DNA from: Gavia stellata
Taxonomy: Eukaryota; Chordata; Aves; Gaviiformes; Gaviidae
Length of the DNA stretch: 64,000 nt
Reading direction: 5' to 3'
Assembly: GCF_030936135.1 (NCBI RefSeq)
Contig: NC_082598.1
Span: forward strand, 31,614,687-31,678,686
Both the position numbers and the translations under genes were made by a program. Positions 62,601 to 64,000 of this stretch are shown here, one piece after another. The first letter of the stretch is position 1; every line of letters starts with the position of its first letter. A model generated the notes under the pieces. That model saw nothing but the letters and a program-made list of their open reading frames with translations, did not search any database and was not told where the DNA came from.

Positions 62601-63234
62601 GCCCGGTTGCGCGGCCACGCCGCGGGCTCCGCACACGCAGGCCCACGAGCAGCGCGGGACGTGCGCACGCCCGGGCCGGCAGCGCGGCTCCCCACGGCGG
62701 CCGGCAGCCGGAGCGGATGCGGCTTAAGTGAGATGCAGCCGCGGTCCCAAGCACGTCCGAGAGCTGCTCCTTCGGCGGGGCCGGCCCGGGAGGGCGGGAG
62801 GCGGCGGGGCGTTCCTTGCGCTTCGCCACCGGGATGCTGCCGGAGCTCCCCGCCGGCGCGGAGCGGGAGGGAGCGACGGGACGCTCCGGAGCGGGCAGGC
62901 CCCCGGCCGCGCCGCGCCGCTCCCCTCCCCTCCCAGCCCGCTCCCTCCGCCGCCGGCGAGCCGGGGCCCTCCCGGCTGCACGTGCCGGCGCGGGGCCCCG
63001 ACCACCCCGGGGCAGCCGCCGCGGCCCGGCCCGCCACAGAGACGCCGGTTTCGGACGGTGGCCCCGTCCAGCCCGATCCCGACCCCCGTGCCCCCCGCCC
63101 CCTTACCTGTGCTGCAGCCCCACCAGCCCCAGCGTGATCACATGGGGCACGTCCAGCTCCGTGGGCCACACGCCGGAGGCGATGCAGCCGAACACGCCGC
63201 ACTCCTCCCGGATGCCCAACTCCTCCAGCTCCAT
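14496..63234 (-). CDS. PPAT: PPAT, amidophosphoribosyltransferase, complete coding span, 11 exons
   Basis: Glutamine PRPP amidotransferase makes 5-phosphoribosylamine from PRPP and glutamine, the first committed and feedback-controlled step of purine synthesis, in the cytosol. Eleven exons join in frame to exactly 510 codons, the usual vertebrate length. Seen: an 11-residue propeptide ([11 protein letters not shown]) before catalytic Cys12; glutaminase motifs [18 protein letters not shown] and STSSDSE in exons 3-4; the PRPP loop [13 protein letters not shown] at residues 385-397; and Fe-S cysteines C280, C426, C496 and C499. The ATG at 63234 is chosen because cleavage must expose Cys12; an in-frame ATG further upstream would add over 70 low-complexity residues. 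Intron 1 is 35.4 kb and contains a gene on the other strand. PPAT shares a divergent promoter with PAICS. Confidence 0.97.
14672..16080 (-). other. PPAT intron 10, 1.4 kb
   Basis: AT-rich, with no feature recognised beyond the splice sites. Confidence 0.6.
16081..16201 (-). CDS. PPAT: PPAT exon 10 (residues 413-453)
   Basis: The acceptor TTTTTATTCAG precedes 16201 and the donor GTAAAT is at 16080-16075. It reads [20 protein letters not shown], then [21 protein letters not shown]426 in FPCYMG is a cluster ligand. Confidence 0.95.
16202..16975 (-). other. PPAT intron 9, 0.8 kb
   Basis: AT-rich intron. Nothing else was recognised. Confidence 0.6.
16976..17197 (-). CDS. PPAT: PPAT exon 9 with the PRPP-binding loop (residues 339-412)
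   Basis: The acceptor TCCTGTTTACAG precedes 17197 and the donor GTAAGT is at 16975-16970; both ends fall on codon boundaries. It reads [19 protein letters not shown], then the 13-residue type I PRPP loop [13 protein letters not shown], then ...LLRESGAKE. The two acidic residues and the following SIVRGNT bind the ribose and pyrophosphate of PRPP. Confidence 0.97.
17198..17506 (-). other. PPAT intron 8, 0.3 kb
   Basis: Short AT-rich intron with a run of A on the plus strand near 17480. Confidence 0.6.
17507..17634 (-). CDS. PPAT: PPAT exon 8 (residues 296-338)
   Basis: The acceptor TGCTGTTCTTAG precedes 17634 and the donor GTAAAT is at 17506-17501. It reads [20 protein letters not shown], then [20 protein letters not shown] and QK. 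It belongs to the phosphoribosyltransferase domain. Confidence 0.95.
17635..18874 (-). other. PPAT intron 7, 1.2 kb
   Basis: Nothing recognised. Short open frames here match no known protein. Confidence 0.6.
18875..19026 (-). CDS. PPAT: PPAT exon 7 (residues 245-296)
   Basis: The acceptor TTCTCTTTCAAG precedes 19026 and the donor GTAAGA is at 18874-18869. It reads [20 protein letters not shown] to [20 protein letters not shown]280 is an Fe-S ligand. The split codon at the exon 6/7 junction reads GA|G, Glu, where the human protein has Arg. Confidence 0.95.
19027..20865 (-). other. PPAT intron 6, 1.8 kb
   Basis: AT-rich. No exon or repeat was recognised. Confidence 0.6.
20866..20938 (-). CDS. 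PPAT: PPAT exon 6 (residues 221-245)
   Basis: The acceptor TTTCATTTCAG precedes 20938 and the donor GTAAGT is at 20865-20860. This 73-nt exon reads [20 protein letters not shown] and IGA, the family's [14 protein letters not shown] segment joining the glutaminase and transferase domains. Confidence 0.93.
21765..21890 (+). mobile_element. CR1 LINE 3' fragment, plus orientation
   Basis: Reads 'ctgagcaactggcttaggtg', 'gccctgcttgagcagggg', 'gaccagatgacctccagagg' and 'tcacttccaacctcaaccc', ending in 'ttctgtgattctgttc'. This is the typical avian CR1 3' end with its terminal 8-bp-like ATTCTGTG repeat. It has no coding capacity and is antisense to PPAT. Confidence 0.85.
22159..22215 (+). repeat. TA/TG microsatellite touching the PPAT exon 5 splice donor
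   Basis: Alternating purine-pyrimidine (TA, then TATG) repeat of 57 bp, ending one base before the GTAAAC donor hexamer at 22221-22216. It is self-complementary enough to fold in the pre-mRNA. Length variation here would lie next to a splice site. Confidence 0.85.
22222..22367 (-). CDS. PPAT: PPAT exon 5 (residues 172-221)
   Basis: The acceptor TCTCATTTCAG precedes 22367 and the donor GTAAAC is at 22221-22216. It reads [20 protein letters not shown], then [20 protein letters not shown]. It is part of the N-terminal nucleophile (Ntn) glutaminase domain. Confidence 0.96.
22487..22599 (-). CDS. PPAT: PPAT exon 4 (residues 135-172)
   Basis: The acceptor TGTGTCTTAAAAG precedes 22599 and the donor GTGAGG is at 22486-22481. 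It reads [20 protein letters not shown], then [17 protein letters not shown]. The Asp in SSDSE binds the glutamine substrate. Intron 4, between exons 4 and 5, is only 119 bp. Confidence 0.94.
22600..23940 (-). other. PPAT intron 3, 1.3 kb
   Basis: A 135-codon open frame lies on the plus strand at 22746-23153, but it has no recognisable protein character and no splice context. Nothing else was seen. Confidence 0.6.
23941..24147 (-). CDS. PPAT: PPAT exon 3 (residues 66-134)
   Basis: The acceptor TTTCTCCGAAG precedes 24147 and the donor GTTAGT is at 23940-23935. It reads [29 protein letters not shown] and [27 protein letters not shown] carries the glutamine-binding Arg, and HNGEL forms the oxyanion hole. 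Confidence 0.96.
25866..25898. repeat. Hairpin/palindrome, 12-bp perfect arms extendable to 15 with one wobble
   Basis: GGATTAATAGCC (25866-25877) is the exact reverse complement of GGCTATTAATCC (25887-25898). The inner bases TTT and AAG extend the stem to 15 bp with one G-T wobble around a 3-nt loop (GTC). It lies in PPAT intron 2. Function is unknown. Confidence 0.8.
26634..26672 (+). repeat. GT-rich alternating purine-pyrimidine tract
   Basis: Starts as (GT)n, interrupted by TTTGC, then GTGTGTGTGCACACGTGTGCGTG. Such alternating sequence can adopt Z-DNA. It lies in PPAT intron 2. Confidence 0.8.
27611..27677 (-). CDS. PPAT: PPAT exon 2 (residues 43-65)
   Basis: The acceptor ATTTTGTCCATAG precedes 27677 and the donor GTAAAA is at 27610-27605. 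This 67-nt exon completes the Arg codon from exon 1 and reads [20 protein letters not shown] and HK, the family's HRGQESAGI glutaminase segment. Confidence 0.94.
27678..29495 (-). other. PPAT intron 1, segment before the internal CpG island
   Basis: No coding signal. Open frames near 28310-28740 lie in moderately GC-rich DNA and resemble no protein. Confidence 0.55.
29496..30060. promoter_or_regulatory. CpG island inside PPAT intron 1, likely promoter of the opposite-strand triple-SANT gene
   Basis: CpG-dense GC-rich block of about 0.5 kb in AT-rich intron, immediately upstream of the start codon at 30105 on the plus strand. No TATA box was seen. Its position, together with the coding exons that follow, makes it the best candidate promoter. 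Open frames on both strands inside it look like composition artefacts. Confidence 0.65.
30105..30492 (+). CDS. Nested gene exon 1: trihelix/SANT-like domain 1
   Basis: The ATG at 30105 (AACATGG context) gives [20 protein letters not shown], continuing with [23 protein letters not shown] and [11 protein letters not shown], then a Ser/Thr-rich tail. The donor GTAAAA at 30493 leaves one base (G) of a codon. The frame stays open upstream to a TAG at 30051-30053, and this upstream part resembles the protein upstream of domain 3. Confidence 0.85.
30105..54108 (+). CDS. Uncharacterised triple trihelix/Myb-SANT-like protein gene nested in PPAT intron 1, 10 exons
   Basis: Ten exons with good splice signals join in one frame to 636 codons plus stop. 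The product has three Myb/SANT-like (trihelix, Myb_DNA-bind_4 type) domains at about residues 7-100, 183-277 and 436-530, like those of ZSCAN20 and ZSCAN29, but no SCAN domain or zinc finger was seen. Each domain keeps KHW(T/S)..EV.AL..(V/I)WS, RNK.IF and RDWKQCR.KYKNLK.EY. By hand count over the first 67 positions, domains 2 and 3 share 49 identities (73%) and domains 1 and 2 share 43 (64%). Acidic Ser/Thr-rich linkers join the domains, and a charged helical C-terminus may be a coiled coil. All nine introns are phase 1. A nuclear DNA-binding role is inferred. The start ATG has A at -3 and G at +4. It runs antisense to PPAT, from its own CpG island to a poly-A signal at 54301. I do not recognise a specific named gene; further 5' exons are possible. 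Confidence 0.8.
30493..35356 (+). other. Nested-gene intron 1 (also PPAT intron 1), 4.9 kb
   Basis: AT-rich, with a 26-bp minisatellite at 32488-32565 set in a small GC-rich patch (32.28-32.74 kb). No additional exon was recognised, although short phase-1 exons cannot be excluded. Confidence 0.5.
32488..32565 (+). repeat. Minisatellite, three exact copies of a 26-bp unit
   Basis: Unit ATTCCCCCCCGCACAGGTGA followed by AGGCAG, starting at 32488, 32514 and 32540. It contains a C7 run and an E-box-like CAGGTG in every unit. Confidence 0.92.
35357..35443 (+). CDS. Nested gene exon 2: short acidic linker
   Basis: The acceptor TTCCTTCTCAG precedes it and the donor GTATAG follows. Its 87 nt in phase 1-1 read [20 protein letters not shown] then SHVRPVQL. 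It is acidic, then hydrophobic. The donor is weaker than the others. Confidence 0.65.
35444..38848 (+). other. Nested-gene intron 2 (also PPAT intron 1), 3.4 kb
   Basis: Nothing recognised. A 116-codon frame at 35826-36176 has no family character and no suitable splice sites. Confidence 0.55.
38849..39286 (+). CDS. Nested gene exon 3: trihelix/SANT-like domain 2
   Basis: The acceptor CACACGATGCAG precedes it and the donor GTAAGT follows. It is 438 nt, phase 1-1. It reads ...[46 protein letters not shown] and [13 protein letters not shown], then an acidic tail ending EKDSI. It is the closest match to domain 3. Confidence 0.88.
39287..40300 (+). other. Nested-gene intron 3, 1.0 kb
   Basis: AT-rich. 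Nothing recognised. Confidence 0.55.
40301..40390 (+). CDS. Nested gene exon 4: acidic linker exon
   Basis: The acceptor CATTATTTACGCAG precedes it and the donor GTAAAC follows. Its 90 nt in phase 1-1 read [20 protein letters not shown] then [20 protein letters not shown] resembles [11 protein letters not shown] of exon 7. Confidence 0.72.
40391..41142 (+). other. Nested-gene intron 4, 0.75 kb
   Basis: AT-rich. Nothing recognised. Confidence 0.55.
41143..41214 (+). CDS. Nested gene exon 5: 72-nt linker exon
   Basis: The acceptor ATCTTCTGACAG precedes it and the donor GTAAGT follows. Phase 1-1. It reads [20 protein letters not shown] then TAMT, and aligns without gaps to exon 7, which is also 72 nt, with 8 of 24 residues identical. 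Confidence 0.72.
42486..42506 (+). repeat. A21 homopolymer
   Basis: Twenty-one consecutive A. It may be a simple repeat or the tail of an unrecognised retroposed sequence; no source was seen upstream. Confidence 0.8.
43076..43174 (+). repeat. Minisatellite, 26-bp unit, nearly four copies
   Basis: Unit CAGCAATCACAAACCCCATT followed by TCATCC, starting at 43076 (one base different), 43102, 43128 and 43154, with the last copy partial and drifting. It is unrelated in sequence to the 26-bp repeat at 32.5 kb. Confidence 0.92.
44792..44823. repeat. GC-rich hairpin, 12-bp perfect arms and 8-nt loop
   Basis: TCCACCCCTCCG (44792-44803) is the exact reverse complement of CGGAGGGGTGGA (44812-44823), with loop TCCCAGGG. 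It lies in a GC-richer patch of AT-rich intron. Role unknown. Confidence 0.85.
45476..45562 (+). CDS. Nested gene exon 6: acidic linker with a sumoylation-type motif
   Basis: The acceptor TTTTTTTTACAG precedes it and the donor GTAGGT follows. Its 87 nt in phase 1-1 read [20 protein letters not shown] then [12 protein letters not shown] fits the psi-K-x-E consensus for SUMO attachment. The pattern is acidic, Ser/Thr-rich, then basic, as in the other short exons. Confidence 0.72.
45563..48928 (+). other. Nested-gene intron 6 (also PPAT intron 1), 3.4 kb
   Basis: AT-rich, with an inverted repeat at 46603-46632. A 124-codon frame at 45637-46011 is not protein-like. Confidence 0.55.
46603..46632. 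repeat. 30-bp palindrome
   Basis: GCTGTGTCCCTGAA and TTCAGGGACATAGC pair over 14 bp with one G-T wobble, separated by AG. The inner ten pairs are exact. Function unknown. Confidence 0.8.
48929..49000 (+). CDS. Nested gene exon 7: 72-nt linker exon
   Basis: The acceptor TGTTTCTATAG precedes it and the donor GTGAGT follows. Phase 1-1. It reads [20 protein letters not shown] then MVGT, with acidic-Ser/Thr and basic halves. It is paralogous in appearance to exons 4 and 5. Confidence 0.74.
49001..49715 (+). other. Nested-gene intron 7, 0.7 kb
   Basis: AT-rich. Nothing recognised. Confidence 0.55.
49716..50117 (+). CDS. Nested gene exon 8: trihelix/SANT-like domain 3
   Basis: The acceptor TTATATTTTCAG precedes it and the donor GTACTA follows. 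It is 402 nt, phase 1-1. It reads [26 protein letters not shown] and [20 protein letters not shown], then a divergent end ([15 protein letters not shown]). The sequence before the domain, [18 protein letters not shown], resembles the translated region upstream of the ATG in exon 1. Confidence 0.87.
50118..52763 (+). other. Nested-gene intron 8 (also PPAT intron 1), 2.6 kb, with a CR1 insertion
   Basis: Occupied mainly by the internally deleted CR1 at about 50515-51745. The remainder shows no features. Confidence 0.6.
50515..51745 (+). mobile_element. CR1 LINE, 5'-truncated and internally deleted
   Basis: A plus-strand frame from 50574 carries CR1 reverse transcriptase sequence: a [20 protein letters not shown]-type segment, palm motif A region [14 protein letters not shown] and motif B region [14 protein letters not shown]. 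After about 51235 the sequence jumps, in another frame, to the C-terminal part of the same ORF2 ([14 protein letters not shown] to [18 protein letters not shown], to 51658). The region with catalytic motif C ([FY]ADD) is missing. The 3' end shows the CR1 tail (attcggtgattctg). It is dead for self-mobilisation. It is sense to the nested gene and antisense to PPAT. The 5' edge is uncertain. Confidence 0.92.
52764..52823 (+). CDS. Nested gene exon 9: 60-nt linker exon
   Basis: The acceptor CTAAGTTTCAG precedes it and the donor GTAAGA follows. Phase 1-1. It reads [20 protein letters not shown]. An alternative acceptor six bases upstream (TTCTAAG) is also in frame and would add two residues. It is short, so confidence is lower. 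Confidence 0.6.
52824..53893 (+). other. Nested-gene intron 9, 1.1 kb
   Basis: AT-rich, with an inverted repeat at 53214-53251. Nothing else recognised. Confidence 0.55.
53214..53251. repeat. Inverted repeat, 15-bp arms with one bulged base
   Basis: CATTACATGTTTAGAC (53214-53229) and GTCTAACATGTAATG (53237-53251) are reverse complements except for one extra T, around a 7-nt spacer. Confidence 0.75.
53894..54108 (+). CDS. Nested gene exon 10: charged helical C-terminus and stop
   Basis: The acceptor TTTTGTCCACAG precedes it. It reads [20 protein letters not shown], then [20 protein letters not shown] and [20 protein letters not shown], and ends [12 protein letters not shown] at 54108. The leucine/charged spacing suggests a helix or coiled coil for dimerisation. 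A GTTGGT after CAACAG (54084) could be a weak donor instead, so the last eight residues are less certain. Confidence 0.72.
54109..62519 (-). other. PPAT intron 1, 5' part, 8.4 kb
   Basis: AT-rich. Apart from the nested gene's likely 3' UTR and poly-A signal at its left edge, no exon, RNA gene or repeat family was recognised. Many short frames on both strands have no protein character. Confidence 0.55.
54301..54306 (+). terminator. Candidate polyadenylation signal AATAAA of the nested gene
   Basis: First AATAAA after the nested-gene stop, 193 nt downstream, with a T-containing region following. It supports exon 10 being terminal. Confidence 0.5.
63107..63234 (-). CDS. PPAT: PPAT exon 1 (residues 1-43): propeptide and catalytic Cys12
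   Basis: The ATG is at 63234 and the donor GTAAGG at 63106-63101. It reads [20 protein letters not shown], then [20 protein letters not shown] and QH. Cleavage after residue 11 exposes Cys12, the N-terminal nucleophile that hydrolyses glutamine. Confidence 0.97.
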
Positions 63235-63612
63235 GGCGCGAGCGGCACGTGGCGGCGGGCGGCGCGGCCCCGGCGGGCGGCCCCGGCCCCGCTCCCGGTC
63301 GCGGTCCCGCTCCCGCTCCCGCTGTGGCGGCTCCCGCGCGCTCTTGCCGGCGCCGCGCGCAGCCAACAGCGCCGCGCCGCGCGGGGCCGCCGGTAGCCTG
63401 CCGGCGCGGCCTCCCTCATTTACATACGGGGGGGCGCCCCCGGCCCCCACACCGCCGCCTCGCCCGTCCCCTCCCCGCCCCCTCCCCCGCTTCCAGCCAG
63501 GCCCGCGACCCCGGACCCGCTGCCCCCGCGGGGCGCAACAGGCCGGGGGGGGTGTTTGTCCGTGGGGTGGGGGGCGCGGGGAGTCGGGGGCCGGGCGCGG
63601 CGCGGCGCCGGC

Positions 63613-63617
63613 ATTGG
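63613..63617 (-). promoter_or_regulatory. Inverted CCAAT box
   Basis: ATTGG within GCATTGGCCG on the plus strand, in the divergent promoter. It is a possible NF-Y site. Confidence 0.5.
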
Positions 63618-63752
63618 CCGGGAAGTGGGCCGGGGCCGTGTTTGCACGGGGGTGGCGGTGGTTGGGCGGGGGGAGGCAGCCGGCCGGGGCTCGCCCGGGG
63701 GTCTTGGCGGGGCGGAGAGGGATGCGGGCCGTCCCCGCGGCGTTGGGCGGCG

Positions 63753-63757
63753 ATTGG
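63753..63757 (-). promoter_or_regulatory. Inverted CCAAT box
   Basis: ATTGG within GCGATTGGCGG, in the half of the divergent promoter nearer PAICS. It is a possible NF-Y site. Confidence 0.5.
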
Positions 63758-63897
63758 CGGGCGGCGCCGCTGCCCGCTGACCCGCCTGCCCGCCCCTTCC
63801 GCCGGCCCCTTCTTACCCCGGCGGCGGGAGCCGGCGGCGTGTGCTGAGCCTCTCTTCTGTGCCCTAGGTGTCTGCTCCCGCTCCTGCCGCCATAGCC

Positions 63898-63916
63898 ATG
63901 GCCCCCGCAGCATCAG
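63898..63916 (+). CDS. PAICS: PAICS first coding exon (6 codons plus one base)
   Basis: The ATG sits in a strong context (GCCATAGCCATGG) and reads MAPAAS, followed by donor GTAAGT. PAICS is the bifunctional AIR carboxylase/SAICAR synthetase of purine synthesis. The assignment rests on position opposite PPAT, the short first exon and the family's MA-rich N-terminus; the rest of the gene lies beyond the window. Just upstream, CTCTCTTCTGTGCCCTAG|GTG resembles a splice acceptor, so an untranslated upstream exon is possible. Confidence 0.85.
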
Positions 63917-64000
63917 GTAAGTGCCTGCCCTCCACCCCACCCCCGGCAGGGCAAGCCGTGAGGGGGCGGCCCGCGCGCCGCGGCCGTTGAGCGCTGAGGG

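Larger units (their letters stand above)
63235..63897. promoter_or_regulatory. Divergent promoter between PPAT and PAICS
   Basis: The two start codons lie 663 nt apart, back to back. The interval is GC- and CpG-rich with no TATA box and has two inverted CCAAT boxes (ATTGG at 63613-63617 and 63753-63757) plus many GC boxes. A shared bidirectional promoter for these two purine genes is established in vertebrates, including chicken, where they were named GPAT and AIRC. Confidence 0.9.
62520..64000. promoter_or_regulatory. CpG island over PPAT exon 1, the PPAT-PAICS promoter and PAICS exon 1
   Basis: Very GC-rich, CpG-dense, and continues past the window end. Several long open frames on both strands (up to 343 codons) lie here, rich in Ala, Arg, Pro and Gly. 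These are composition effects, not genes. Confidence 0.9.

Noticed and set aside
63235-63450. An upstream in-frame ATG (63450) as the PPAT start
   Set aside because: It would add 72 low-complexity residues before a propeptide that must place Cys12 near the N-terminus.
62450-63940. Long open frames (up to 343 codons) on both strands around the PPAT-PAICS promoter
   Set aside because: They are Ala/Arg/Pro/Gly-rich frames overlapping in several phases. High GC content removes stop codons. Only PPAT exon 1 and PAICS exon 1 have family support.
1-64000. Search by eye for tRNA, rRNA, CRISPR arrays and bacterial-type operons
   Set aside because: None seen; the window is vertebrate nuclear DNA. Small RNAs without strong primary-sequence signatures cannot be excluded.

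Overview
The window is nuclear DNA from a vertebrate, almost certainly a bird. It has spliced genes with GT-AG introns, CpG-island promoters and several copies of CR1, the dominant LINE of birds. The order AASDH, PPAT, PAICS is the conserved vertebrate arrangement. The species cannot be told from sequence alone.

Layout. (1) Positions 430-10371, minus strand: the first six coding exons (411 codons) of AASDH, an adenylate-forming enzyme. The rest lies beyond position 1. (2) About 10740-11850: a CpG island with a perfect ATTGGCCAAT palindrome, the likely AASDH promoter. (3) Positions 14496-63234, minus strand: the complete PPAT gene (amidophosphoribosyltransferase, first committed step of purine synthesis). 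It has 11 exons and encodes 510 aa, with propeptide, catalytic Cys12, PRPP loop and all four Fe-S cysteines intact. Ten exons sit in 14.5-27.7 kb; exon 1 lies 35.4 kb away. (4) Positions 63235-63897: a GC-rich divergent promoter between PPAT and PAICS. (5) Positions 63898-63916, plus strand: the first coding exon of PAICS, which acts later in the same pathway.

The least expected content is inside PPAT intron 1. A separate gene on the opposite strand can be assembled there from ten exons (30105-54108). It predicts a 636-aa protein with three trihelix/Myb-SANT-like DNA-binding domains of the kind found in ZSCAN20/ZSCAN29. All nine introns are phase 1, so every internal exon is a whole number of codons. 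The short acidic linker exons look like copies of one another. It has its own intronic CpG island, a strong start context and a polyadenylation signal 193 nt past the stop. The first-domain exon shows protein-level similarity to the third-domain exon upstream of its first ATG, next to a splice-acceptor-like sequence. This suggests that exon 1 arose from an internal exon or that a further 5' exon exists.

The remainder is intron and spacer: three CR1 pieces (one with its reverse transcriptase catalytic part deleted), two 26-bp minisatellites, a 125-bp homopurine tract, short microsatellites and four notable inverted repeats. Exon boundaries were placed by hand from splice signals, reading-frame continuity and family knowledge. 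No alignment or database search was run.
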